64,000 nucleotides of DNA from contig CAIIXF020000002.1 in the NCBI GenBank assembly GCA_903813345.2, positions 35,472,609 through 35,536,608 on the forward strand, written 5' to 3'. Position numbers and translations under genes: made by a program. The stretch is from Owenia fusiformis (lineage: Eukaryota > Annelida > Polychaeta > Sabellida > Oweniidae). A model generated the notes under the pieces. The model was not told where the DNA came from and made no database searches. It was given only the letters and a program-made list of their open reading frames with translations. Below are positions 30,996-43,092 of the stretch, piece by piece (position 1 is the stretch's first letter; every line of letters starts with the position of its first letter).

Positions 30996-31631
30996 TAATA
31001 TAATAAAAAAAAAACATGAATGCTGTCTCCGCGTGAGATCTAATAATCATCACAATCTATTAAAATATCTCCAAAATAATTTCATTTCACAAATACATTT
31101 ACAAACTTTAATTTCATTCATCCTATACTGTTGACTATATGCTGTATCTTTGTGTAAATCATATTTATAGACAAACCCTGAGAATAGAAGTATTAATCGA
31201 ATTAGAAGACTAGAAACTACAGTTTAAAGTTCTTGAAGAGTTAATATATATGTTTTTAATGATTTTCTGTCACTTCAGATACAACAAGCATGGTAGTTTA
31301 TATTTGAAGGAAATATACAATATGTGGAATTACAATATAGGCCTATATGAATATATATTTTTTCTGGGTAAAATACTACGGATAAATCGGGACTGTCAAA
31401 TTTGAAAGCTAAACCATTCCACTGTCAGAGTTTTGAATCTTCCAGTGTCTAAGGCACCAATGATGGGAGACAATCAAATCCATGTTCACTAAATCCATGT
31501 CATGAATCTCACATTTTCTTAATGTCTCTTTGTTACAACTTTGTGAAGTTACTTCAAAGGAATGCCATTTTGTTACTTGGCATGCAGTTATGGATCATCC
31601 AATTCTGCCATGTTGTAACGTTTACGTGCAG
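30996..31631. other. 3' flank of TMEM272-like gene, nothing recognised
   Basis: AT-rich DNA. No clear minus-strand AATAAA was picked out close to the stop. Confidence 0.4.
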
Positions 31632-31828
31632 TTACTTCTTTGAGCCTCCAAACATGCAGATCAAGCAGCTTGAGAAGCAAACACAGCAACATGAGAGAGC
31701 AATGAGGATATAGGTTGCCGTGGTTATCCAGAATGCATATAGATACAACGTGCAGTCACAGTAGACAGCATCCACCCTGGGTAATTCACAATTGTAGCTT
31801 CTGTAGGTCCTGTAGATCCAGACATTAC
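31632..31828 (-). CDS. TMEM272-like last exon
   Basis: 197 nt, phase 1 to stop, acceptor gtattacag. Encodes NVWIYRTYRSYNCELPRVD, DAVYCDCTLYLYAFWITTAT and a Cys-rich fourth membrane segment ending FGGSKK. The C-terminal Cys cluster could be palmitoylated (inference). Confidence 0.84.
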
Positions 31829-34800
31829 CTGTAATACAAAAAGATAAATAAGTACATTTAATGTTATAGTTAGTGCCAACTTCAATTGTTCATGTTCACT
31901 TCCAAGTTGACGACAATGGTCAATCCTATTGTATTTTATTACCATCATATTGAACTTCCATGAGCAGTTAGTGTACACAGTATAAACCCAGGCTAAAATC
32001 CATAAATGAATAATTATATAACTAGACATCAAGACTGCAAACTATCTTAGGGAGGCCCAAAGGCACTTTTTGACAATTTGAAGGTCAGAGATGACACCAT
32101 AAATGGATGATACTATCAAAGGATGACACTAAATTGAACTTTACAGACCAAATGCTTTTTGTTTTATTTTAATTAATTTATTGAAACATTTATACAATTT
32201 TACATAATATACAATGGTTATAATGGTACTTACAGGTATACAGAACTTACTGATTATGGATTTTACTATTTCCAAATTTCAAACTTGTGTTTAAACACTA
32301 TCTGGTTTCTATGGCATTTGTTCTCAAAATCTCCTTCATTGTTATAAAATAAAATTTCTTGTTCAAAGGTCAACCAAATCCCATTCTCAGGTCTAAGGTA
32401 AGATTTGAACTCCTGAGACTTTGTACCAAGAAATACTGAAGTGCAAGGACAAATTTTGAGAAACTTGAAAAAACTTTGATTTGACCCAGATTTTGACCTG
32501 ACCTAGATAGAAATTCCTTTCCCGCCAAGTTCAGACCAGGTCCCTAGTAGAAGCACTAGTAGCTAGTTGGAAACTAGTTAGTATGAGAAAAAGAGTGGGG
32601 AAGAATTAATAAATAATAATAAAATTTTTACCTGCAATGAACCATGCAAAAAGGAAACAATTGAGTATTCCATCAAAAGGATTTGTCTTCGCATTCTCTT
32701 CATCATTTCCTTCCTTCCTGTTCTTGATTCGTTGTCCAAAGTTTGAGAGATTCTTGATAATGCCAAATACCCCAGCTACTATCAGATAGATTGGGATCAT
32801 GCGTTCTCTGGGACAGTTATGAAGATGAACGGAGCCTAAAAGCAGAAAAACACATTTCATTTGATTTAGTTACTAGGTAGGTTATGTTACATGTTTTTGA
32901 AGTGAATGTGTAGAATTATGGTTCTCTATGGATAAGTTTTCCCATTCGTTTTATTCACTTGGCCAATTGAGTACAAAGATTTACAGAAACTAATTCTTCC
33001 TGGGAGAGTGAATTGACGACAGTAAGTCCCGGGGGTCAAACTATTTCACACTCACTTAAAGGTTCTCTAAAAAATGTGTAACTTAACCTCCCTACCATTT
33101 ATTTTGGGAGGACCAAAATTATGAACTGATATTTTCATCAAAAATGAGATCTGTTTGATTTTTGAATTGAAGACATGCTATAGCTTATTTCTAACAAACA
33201 TTACATTTAACACCCTACAGAAATAATTATGAATAAGTGTATATCAAACATGGTTTGGTCTGGCTCTTGCCTATCAATTCAGTTTGGGTCACAAAATAAC
33301 TGAGATGGGGTGTTTCCATGAAGTGTTTCATACCAGATTCTGGCCAGGAAATCTGCCAGTTCTAGCCTTTAAGGCAAATGATTATGGTTTAAATTCTGAA
33401 CTTACCCATAACTATCATGGAGATTGGAATAGCCAGCACCAGGCCTACACAAATGGTACATCCCACTGAAAGAAGAAGAATAAATAATTGGAATAGCCAG
33501 CACCAGGCCTACACAAATGGTACATCCCACTGAAAGAAGAAGAATAAATAATTGGAATAGCCAGCACCAGGCCTACACAAATGGTACATCCCACTGAAAG
33601 AAGAAGAATAAATAATTGGAATAGCGAGCACCAGGCCTACACAAATGGTACATCCCACTGAAAGAAGAAGAATAAATAATTGGAATAGCCAGCACCAGGC
33701 CTACACAAATGGTACATCCCACTGAAAGAAGAAGAATAAATAATTGGAATAGCCAGCACCAGGCCTATACAAAAAAATTATTTATTTTGTCAGTTTGTAT
33801 TATGTATTAACTAACAAGGAGCTATGGCATCACTATACTCGTAGTACATTTGAGAGGAATATCCCACCAGAATGGAAATTCGCTTTTATTGCATGTTCTT
33901 ATAATATGAATGTCAATTTACAAAACATATTTAACTAATAACAAATATGACCTAAGACCTAAGTCAAAGTAATATCATATTTGAAATCTAAACACAGAAT
34001 TACATCTATACACTATATGGTTTAACATTTTCTTTTTCTTTCTAAATGTAATTTCCAGGTCGAGTTAATTTCCAAGAGGCCAGGGCTCATGTTTTAATAC
34101 AAGTAGATGTACTTACATGTGCCACATACTATTCCTGCAAACTTCTTGGCAAAGTCAACATTTCCATCTGACTCATCTTTTGCGCCTTTTAAACGTCCAT
34201 ATATGGAATCATAGGAAGGGGGTGCGTCTGAAATGCATATGAATGACATGTATCAACACAATATTTTATGAATGTTCAAATTCTGAAATGATACAAATGC
34301 CTGTAATAAATTACTGTTTAAAGGAACATTCCTTGCCAGACTATTTCTCTCCTGATATGGTAGCTACAATCATATATATACTTAACATATTTAGCAAAAC
34401 ACAGGAAAAACTTTTCATATGGTCAATATCGATCATTTAAAAATGTAGTACTCATTCCCAGTAAGCTGCCATCTTTTCAGATTTCTTTCAGGAAGTGATG
34501 TCATTGACTCTCACCTGTTATAACCTTGTCTATTACAGTATAGGAAAGAAGTACAAAATCACTTCTAAACAAGAAGCCCTTATCTTATGTGTAAAAATAT
34601 TTTCAGGAGTTGTCAACGTAGAACTAAAGAAGAGATCATCAAAAGGATTTTAATCATAGACCAAATTGAAAAAAATATTCAGCTGGTTTAGTAATTCTAA
34701 TAGCTCCTTACCTAATGTTATATGCAAAGTTGAGAGTCGATGAAATCACTTCCTGAGTGAAATTTTAAAAGATGGCAGCCTATTGGAATTGAGCACTACA

Positions 34801-37800
34801 TTTTTAAGTGATCAATACATCATTTCAAAACATTTTTCTGTTTTTTGATAAACTTGCAAAGTATGTATATGGTTATAGCTACCATATTAGGAGAGAGATG
34901 GTCTAGCAAGGAATACCCCTTTAAGTGCTATATGTTTTAAAAACACAAAGAAGGAGCTCTATAAGTGATCAACCAAACTGAGTAAAACCTTTTATGGCTT
35001 GACTGTCTCACTGAAAACTATCAGACAATTATATGCAGCATGCACTTTTGTACTTATATCACTGATACAGGCTGATTAACATCATTAACAATGGCTAAGT
35101 TTCTGCATTTATTCAGTTTATTGCATTTATATATTATTTTGAGAATATTTTGTAAGAATATGAGACTTCAATTTGCTTTAAGCCTCATTTTTCTGTAACT
35201 TCCCATTCATATTTTCTTTGTAGAGTGTAATTTGAATTTAATTCGGAAGAATCTGCATAAACCATTTGGCAATGTATGTTTAAGACCATGTTGAATTATT
35301 GCAATATGTATTCAATGTGTAAAGCGTAATAATTACGGCATAATATATCAATTTCAATTACCATTATTGATTCTGTGTTATCAACAGTTTTGTGATTCTT
35401 TATTCTGAATGTTCATTCTATTTGCAGATGAGAATGGAAATCAACCAAGAGCAGTTTCTTTATTATGAATGTTCATTCTATTTCTAGATGAAATTGGAAA
35501 TCAACCAAGAGCAGTTTCTTTATTATGAATGTTCATTCTATTTCTAGATGAGAATGGAAATCAACCAAGAGCAGTTTCATTATTATGAATGTTCATTCTA
35601 TTTCTAGATAAAAATGGAAATCAACCAAGAGCAGTTTCTTTATTATGAATGTTCATTCTATTTCTAGATGAAAATGGAAATCAACCAAGAGCAGTTTCTT
35701 TATTATGAATGTTCATTCTATTTCTAGATGAGAATTGAAATCAAGAGCAGTTTCTTTATTCTGAATGTTCATTCTATTTGCAGATAAGAATGGAAATAAA
35801 CCAAGAACAGTTTCATTATTATGAATGTTCATTCTATTTGCAGATGAGAATGGAAATCAACCAAGAGCAGTTTCTTTATTATGAATGTTCATTCTATTTG
35901 CAGATGAGAATGGAAATCAACCAAGAGCAGTTTCTTTATTATGAATGTTCATTCTATTTGCAGATGAGAATGGAAATCAACCAAGAGCAGTTTCTTTATT
36001 ATGAATGTTCATTCTATTTGCAGATGAGAATGGAAATCAACCAAGAGCAGTTTCTTTATTATGAATGTTCATTCTATTTGCAGATGAGAATGGAAATCAG
36101 CCAAGAGCAGTTTCATTATTCTGAATGTCCATTCTATTTGCAGATGAGAATGGAAATCAACCAAGAGCAGTTTCTTTATTATGAATGTTCATTCTATTTG
36201 CAGATGAGAATGGAAATCAACCAAGAGCAGTTTCTTTATTATGAATGTTCATTCTATTTTTAGATGAGAATGGAAATCAACCAAGAGCAGTTTCTTTATT
36301 CTGAATGTTCATTCTATTTCTAGATGAAAATGGAAATCAGCCAAGAGTAGTTTCTTTATTCTGAATGTTCATTCTATTTGCAGATGAGAATGGAAATCAA
36401 CCAAGAGCAGTTTCATTATTATGAATGTTCATTCTATTTCTAGATGAAAATGGAAATCAGCCAAGAGCAGTTTCTTTATTCTGAATGTTCATTCTATTTG
36501 CAGATGAGAATGGAAATCAACCAAGAACAGTTTCATTATTATGAATGGTCATTCTATTTGCAGATAAGAATGGAAATCAACCAAGAGCAGTTTCTTTATT
36601 ATGAATGTTCATTCTATTTGTAGATGAGAATGGAAATAAACCAAGAACAGTTTCATTATTATGAATGTTTATTCTATTTGCAGATGAGAATGGAAATCAA
36701 CCAAGAGCAGTTTCTTTATTCTGAATGTTCATTCTATTTGCAGATGAGAATGGAAATCAACCAAGAGCAGTTTCTTTATTCTGAATGTTCATTCTATTTG
36801 CAGATGAGAATGGAAATCAACCAAGAGCAGTTTCTTTATTCTGAATGTTCATTCTATTTCTAGATAAGAATGGAAATAAACCAAGAACAGTTTCATTATT
36901 ATGAATGTTTATTCTATTTGCAGATAAGAATGGAAATTAACCAAGAGCAGTTTCTTTATTATGAATGTTCATTCTATTTGCAGATGAGAATGGAAATCAA
37001 CCAAGAGCAGTTTCTTTATTATGAATGTTCATTCTATTTGTAGATAAGAATGGAAATAAACCAAGCACAGTTTCATTATTATGAATGTTCATTCTATTTG
37101 CAGATGAGAATGGAAATCAACCAAGAACAGTTTCATTATTATGAATGTTCATTCTATTTGCAAATGAGAATGGAAATAAACCAAGAACAGTTTCATTATT
37201 ATGAATGTTCATTCTATTTGCAGATGAGAATGGAAATAAACCAAGAGCAGTTTCATTATTATGAATGTTCATTCTATTTGCAGATAAGAATGGAAACCAA
37301 CCAAGAGCAGTTTCATTATTATGAATGTTCATTCTATTTGTAGATGAGAATGGAAACCAACCAAGAGCAGTTTCATTATTATGAATGTTCATTCTATTTC
37401 TAGATGAGAATGGAAACCAACCAAGAGCAGTTTCATTATTATGAATGTTCATTCTATTTGCAGATGAGAATGGAAATCAACCAAGAGCAGTTTCTTTATT
37501 CTAAATGTTCATTCTATTTGCAGATGAGAATGGAAACCAACCAAGAGCAGTTTCTTTATTATGAATGTTCATTCTATTTCTAGATGAGAATGGAAATCAA
37601 CCAAGAGCAGTTTCTTTATTATGAATGTTCATTCTATTTCTAGATGAGAATGGAAATCAACCAAGAGCAGTTTCTTTATTATGAATGTTCATTCTATTTC
37701 TAGATGAGAATGGAAATCAACCAAGAGCAGTTTCTTTATTATGAATGTTCATTCTATTTGCAGATGAGAATGGAGCAGTTTCATTATTCTGAATGTTCAT

Positions 37801-39489
37801 TCTATTTGCAGATGAGAATGGAAACCAACCAAGAGCAGTTTCATTATCATGAATGTTCATTCTATTTGCAGATGAGAATGTAAATCAACCAAGAGCAGTT
37901 TCATTATTATGAATGTTCATTCTATTTGCAGATGAGAATGGAGCAGTTTCATTAGCAACAATGTTACGGTATCTGGTTGTGGGGTTTGGAGTGTTAATAT
38001 GATATCATTAGCTTGACCTCTGAACCCTGACTCACTTGCTGGTATGCCTAACTTTCTACTCTGTTCCCTTGCCATATATGGTGAGTCATTTGCCATATAT
38101 GGCTAAGACACCTGATACACCAGAGAGGGTATATAACTGACATCACACATTCTAATCAGAGAGTCACTCCACTTCTATCATCGTATGAACATCTCCTGTT
38201 GAAACTCTGATATTGGATCTTCATTGTCTAACATTAATATCTGGATATATAAACCCGCGCAAACACGAGCCGAAACGCACAACAACAAGAAGTAACTAGA
38301 AAACAGCTCCAGCTTTTTTGTTTGATAAATAACGGCCATCCTGAAAAGTTGTCCTTGAACAGAGCTTCCTTATCTCTAGGTATGAGCATATAAAATTTGA
38401 ACCAAATTGATAAACTGGTATTGGAGTCATCAAAGATTACATTTTTTTATGAAAAATGGCAGCTATTTCGAAATTTATTTTTGAGAACAGTTCCTTTATC
38501 CTAAGGCATCAGCATATAGGATTTGAACCAAATTTTTTTAATGAAAAATGGCAGCCATTTTAAAATTTATTCTTGGGTAGAGTTCCTTTATATCTAGGCA
38601 TTAGCATATAAATGTGAACCAAATCCGTCTAATTGTATTTGAGTTATCAAAGTTTATGTTCTGCTGAGAAAAATGGTGGCCATTTTGAAAATGGGTTTTC
38701 TGGTGGCTCCGAATGAGTTTTCAAGTTGATGCAAACAAGTCTTAAAGTATTTCCAAATGGGTTTTCAAGTTGATCCAAACAAGTCTTAAAGTATTTCCAA
38801 ATGTGTTTTCAAGTTGATGCAAACAAGTCTTAAAGTAGTTGCAAATGGGTTTTCAAGTTGATGCAAAGAAGTCTTAAAGTAGTTGCAAATGGGTTTTCAA
38901 GTTGATGCAAATAAGTCTTAAAGTAGTTGCAAATGGGTTTTCAAGTTGATGCAAACAAGTCTTAAAGTAGTTGCAAATGGGTTTTCAAGTTGATGCAAAC
39001 AAGTCTTAAAGTATTTCCAAATGGGTTTTCAAGTTAATGCAAATAGATCTTAAAGTAGTTGCAAATGGGTTTTCAAGTTGATGCAAACAAGTCTTAAAGT
39101 ATTTCCAAATGGGTTTTCAAGTTAATGCAAATAAGTCTTAAAGTAGTTGCAAATGGGTTTTCAAGTTGATGCAAACAAGTCTTAAAGTAGTTGCAAATGG
39201 GTTTTCAAGTTGATGCAAACAAGTCTTAAAGTAGTTGCAAATGGGTTTTCAAGTTGATGCAAATGAGTAAATCAAGTGGTTGCATATTGGTTTTCAAGCA
39301 GTTGCAATTATGTTTCAATGAATAGTAATTAAACAATTTTTATTTACCTCCAGGTCCCCCTGTGCTTGATTCATATGTGGGTGGAGCTGCATCTACACCC
39401 CCATAGGTTGGGGGTGGGTTATACTGTGCTGGTTGGGCAGCATCTGTCTCCAAGGTGACAGCAACATTATCGGCTGAGTAGCCAGCCTC
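31632..39489 (-). CDS. TMEM272-like four-pass membrane protein, five 3' exons
   Basis: Exons (minus strand, 5' to 3') are 39489-39348, 34227-34117, 33465-33406, 32835-32632 and 31828-31632, with GT-AG introns and phases 0/1/1/1/1 that join into one frame ending in TAA at 31634-31632. The cytosolic N-terminal part has three PPxY motifs (PPTY, PPTY, PPSY), the kind bound by WW domains such as those of Nedd4-family ligases. Then follow four hydrophobic segments: CGTLGCTICVGLVLAIPISM, IPIYLIVAGVFGII, ILNCFLFAWFIA and WITTATYILIALSCCCVCF, with a Cys-containing loop HNCPRERM. SYDSIYGRLK...GCTI...CP..R.IPIYLIV is the pattern I associate with TMEM272-like proteins; function is not established. No Met occurs in frame in the first listed exon, so a start exon lies upstream. 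The gene is convergent with ABCE1, 5.4 kb away. Family name is moderately sure, gene structure more so. Confidence 0.82.
32632..32835 (-). CDS. TMEM272-like exon, second and third membrane segments
   Basis: 204 nt, phase 1 to 1, acceptor cttttag and donor gtaaaa. Encodes SVHLHNCPRERMIPIYLIVA, a charged loop (RIKNRKEGNDEENAK) and DGILNCFLFAWFIA. Confidence 0.85.
33406..33465 (-). CDS. TMEM272-like exon, first membrane segment
   Basis: 60 nt, phase 1 to 1, acceptor tctttcag and donor gtaagt. Encodes GCTICVGLVLAIPISMIVM. Its first half together with the acceptor is repeated in tandem upstream (33423-33770). Confidence 0.85.
33423..33770 (-). repeat. 64-bp tandem duplication of acceptor plus first half of exon
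   Basis: Units start at 33423 (real exon), 33487, 33551, 33615, 33679 and 33743 (partial). Each carries, on the minus strand, the pyrimidine tract ttcttcttctttcag and the first 43 nt of exon 33465-33406. Copies are almost identical, so the expansion is recent. Confidence 0.95.
33790..35390. other. TMEM272-like introns, no other feature
   Basis: AT-rich DNA around exon 34227-34117. Nothing else recognised. Confidence 0.4.
34117..34227 (-). CDS. TMEM272-like exon with third PPxY
   Basis: 111 nt, phase 1 to 1, acceptor atttcag and donor gtaagt. Encodes APPSYDSIYGRLKGAKDESD then VDFAKKFAGIVCGT, leading into the first membrane segment. Confidence 0.85.
35395..37960 (+). repeat. 60-bp minisatellite, about 42 copies
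   Basis: Unit gatgagaatggaaatcaacc, aagagcagtttctttattat, gaatgttcattctatttgca, exactly 60 bp, with limited variation and two shortened units near 37770 and 37940. The period, divisible by 3, leaves long frames open on both strands. Intron of the TMEM272-like gene. Confidence 0.96.
38390..38690. repeat. Dispersed 'aaaatggcagcc' repeat
   Basis: Three loose modules with gaaaaatggcagc and gcatatagaatttgaacc, related to those at 2990-3480 and 25000-25450. Confidence 0.5.
38725..39265. repeat. 44-bp minisatellite, about 12 copies
   Basis: Unit ttgatgcaaacaagtcttaa agtagttgcaaatgggtttt caag, lying just downstream (minus strand) of exon 39489-39348. Confidence 0.92.
39348..39489 (-). CDS. TMEM272-like exon with two PPxY motifs
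   Basis: 142 nt, phase 0 to 1, acceptor ttttacag and donor gtaaat on the minus strand. Encodes EAGYSADNVAVTLETDAAQP then NPPPTYGGVDAAPPTYESS. Proline- and tyrosine-rich, no start codon. Confidence 0.83.
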
Positions 39490-39894
39490 CTGTAAAAGGA
39501 ATTGTAATTAGTATTAATTCTAGAAAATAATCAATGGGAAAATATTGACAATAAAAAGGTAATACTCTGTTAATTCTCAGCTAACTAGAGAAAATTAAAG
39601 AGAATTATGTTAATAAATAGGTGTTGTTACTGTTCAATGCTCATGTAGAATACTGACTGATTATTTAATGAAAATTACATTGTAACAAGAAGTTAAAATT
39701 AGAAATCTAATCTAAGATCTTCCAATAATAAGCTATTTGTTAACAGAATATTACCTAAATATTGCTATTTAAAACCTATTTGTTGCATAACTCCTACCCA
39801 AGATGCATTATGGTCTACAGAATATTTTTTCTACTGTATGAACAAAATTGAAAACATCAAATAATCTTTGTAAAATTACAAGGCAAGGCATTAA

Positions 39895-42030
39895 CAAAAT
39901 ATCACCACCTGGTAGCACACATTATGTTGAGCATATGGGATGTCTATATGAGTTAGCTGAATTTCTTAAATGGAATAATTACAATGTATTAACATGACAT
40001 AACGTCACCACCTGGTAGCACACATTATGTTAGAACTTATGGGGTGTCTATATGAGTTAGCTGAATTTCTTAAATGGAATAATTACAATGCATTAACATG
40101 ACAAAATATCACCACCTGGTAGCACACATTATGTTGAGCATATGGGATGTCTATATGAGTTAGCTGAATTTCTTAAATTGAATAATTACAATGCATTAAC
40201 ATGACAAAATATCACCACCTGGTAGCACGCATTATGTTGAACATATGGGATGTCTATATGAGTTAGCTGAATTTCTTAAATGGAATAATTACAATGCATT
40301 AACATTACAAAATATAACCACCTGGTAGCACACATTATGTTAGAACTTATGGGATGTCTATATGAGTTAGCTGACTTTCTTAAATGGAATAATTACAATG
40401 CATTAACATGACATAATGTCACCACCTGGTAGCACATATTATGTTGAGCATACAGGGTGTTCCAAAAGAAACAGGACTGGTGCTGGCATTTTGTCAAATA
40501 TGCACCAATCGTCTTCAAAATTTTACATAATGTACTTCCATGTATTGTAACTAAGACTGCAAAGTTTCGACAAAAATTATGAAACTGGGGTAGAGTTATG
40601 GTTGCTATGGTAACATGACATCACAATACCCGGGGCAACATTTCACGCAGAAAGTTACAGAGATTTTAAGCATTTTGTACATCCCATAGCAAAGTTAGAA
40701 TCCAACAACTGGTGGGAATTACATTTGCTAAATACATTATTTGATATTCCTATGTATCCTCTACTTTGAAAAGTAGGGTCCTCTTTGGTCAGTCCAAGAG
40801 TAGCACTCAGTATCCATGACTCAAACACATGAGTGAACCCATTTGATGACATGTCACGCAGGGTCGATAGGACAACTTGGAGAAGGTCATTCTCATCTTT
40901 AAAGGTCTTACCGTGCTGATTAGCATTCCATTCCCCATAAAAAAAGTAAAAATTAGATATTGCATGATCAGAAGAGTATGATGCATGGTCTTAGACCTAA
41001 AGACCTAGCTCCGCTATAGCTGCAGTGGTCTTTAATGCTGACTTGCGGGCAGACGCCTTATCAAGGTGGATGACTGGCTTCAAATTGGCTCTTTTCAAAA
41101 ACTCAACAGTGAATTGTGCAGACTGTTATACATAATGATATTTCAGGAAATTGAATAAATATTATTATTTTGAAATCATATTTGAATCTGAGTTGTATAG
41201 CAACCCCATAACTATAAAGCAACTAATAAAACAAACAAGAAATGTTGTATTGTAATAGGCGAATTAGATACTTGCTTCAGTCATATAAAAATGTTAGATA
41301 TAACATTTTCATGAAAAAGTTGCCCCGGGTATTGTGATGTCACGTTACTATAGTAACCATAACTTTACCCGCATTTTATAATTTTTTCTGAAACTTTACA
41401 ATTTTAGTTGCTCTACTTCAAAGTACAATTTGTAAAAATTTGAACACACTCGGTGCAGAATTGACAAAATGCCAGCACCAGTCCTGTTACTTTTTAAACA
41501 CCCTGTATGGGGTGTCTATATGAGTTAGCTGAATTTCTTAAATGGAATAATTACAATGCATTAACATGACAAAATGTCACCACCTGGTAGCACACATTAT
41601 GTTGAGCATATGGGATGTCTATATGAGTTAGCTGAATTTCTTAAATGGAATAATTACAATGCATTAACATTACAAAATATAACCACCTGGTAGCACACAT
41701 TATGTTAGAACTTATGGGATGTCTATATGAGTTAGCTGAATTTCTTAAATGGAATAATTACAATGCATTAACATGACAAAATATCACCACCTGGTAGCAC
41801 GAATTATGTTGAACATATGGGATGTCTATATGAGTTAGCTGAATTTCTTAAATGGAATAATTACAATGCATTAACATGACAAAATGTCACCACCTGATAG
41901 CACACATTATGTTAGAACTTATGGGGTGTCTATATGAGTTAGCTGAATTTCTTAAATGGAATAATTACAATGCATTAACATGACAAAATGTCACCACCTG
42001 ATAGCACACATTATGTTGGAACTTATGGGA
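39895..42030. repeat. 103-104-bp tandem repeat, about 11 copies, split by a mariner
   Basis: Unit contains caccacctggtagcacacat, gtctatatgagttagctgaa and tggaataattacaatgcatt; starts at 39903, 40006, 40110 and on, resuming after 41507. Two sub-types (gagcatatggg / gaacttatggg) alternate in part. Confidence 0.93.
40453..41505 (-). mobile_element. Decayed mariner-like element
   Basis: Inverted ends CAGGGTGTTCCAAAAG and its diverged complement, inner pair actggtgctggcattttgtc / gacaaaatgccagcaccagt. TA duplicated on each side (40451-40452, 41506-41507), and the host repeat rejoins on removal. The minus strand has transposase remnants: PVIHLDKASARKSA (near 41030-41070) and YSSDHAISNFYFF (near 40940-40985), like the second Asp and the SPD motif of mariner transposases, but in broken frames. 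Confidence 0.87.
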
Positions 42031-42049
42031 TGTCTTTCTGAGTTGATGG

Positions 42050-43080
42050 TTAAAGTTTGAAGTCAAAATAAACATTAGGCTACTATAATTACTGCAAGTT
42101 GTAAGAATAAGTTACAGACACTGCATGCCAATCGGAAACTGCCTTTCACCGAACACTGTCTACAAAAAAAGTTGGAGGCTCGCTATAACAATACATAACC
42201 ACTTTCAGGGTGACATAAAAAGTAAATCTGTGTGGATCAATGTACTGATTTCCATGTTGCCATAAAAAAATCAAAAATTCAAAAATAATAGGTAAAGAGT
42301 AAGACTTAACAAAGCAAATTGTGTTTTGCAATGAAAACATTTCCATTATATTATTCTCAGGCCATTCAACTCTCCTGCAATTTGCGTATTTATGTCACAC
42401 ATTTGCTGGAGAAATTGAAGTCACGCTCATTTTTTGCATGACACGATATGTCACGCAAATATGCATCTTTTCTGATTATTGTCAAGCTACCAAATGTAAT
42501 TCATTAAAATCCGGAAAATTGCCCATGTCTCTGACAGTTGAACATTCTGTCAGCCATTTTTCTTTTAGTTCAAAAAGAGCGGGAATTTTTCATCAATCAA
42601 TGAGCAATTGGCTAATTTTCATCACCTAGGATAGAGTTAATACTTTGCTAATACTCACTACCACATTTTTAAGTCCAGTTTCTTTAATTCTCTGTTTTAG
42701 ATGAAATCTATCTTAACAATTAGCTAATGTTCAATCACCTAGGGGTAGCAAAGATGACAGAAAGTTATCGAATTATCGAAAGAGTATTATAACATATTTG
42801 TTAAAATAATAAATAGGTGTAATATCTACCTATTTATTGGCATTCAACTTTTATTGATTTAATGCTCATTTAACAAATAGGTTAACTTTCATCAAAATGC
42901 ATAATTATTAGACCAAAGTTAGTAACCAATTATTACATGAGAATTACCATTTCTTTTTTACTTATAGTCTCTGAAGTCTCCAATATCTCATCCCTTTCAT
43001 TTAATTTTTCTTCCATATTATTTTGCACCAAATCTTATCCCTTATTATTTCTCCCGCTTCCCTCCTCATCACTAAACATA
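42050..43080. other. Intron or intergenic, nothing recognised
   Basis: AT-rich DNA between the 103-bp array and the 50-bp satellite; becomes C/T-rich on the plus strand from about 43000, as if grading into the satellite. Confidence 0.4.
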
Positions 43081-43092
43081 TTTCTCCCCCTC

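Noticed and set aside
35778-37452. Open frames on both strands in the 60-bp array
   Set aside because: Period of 60 leaves frames open on both strands. The peptides are exact tandem copies with no known family.
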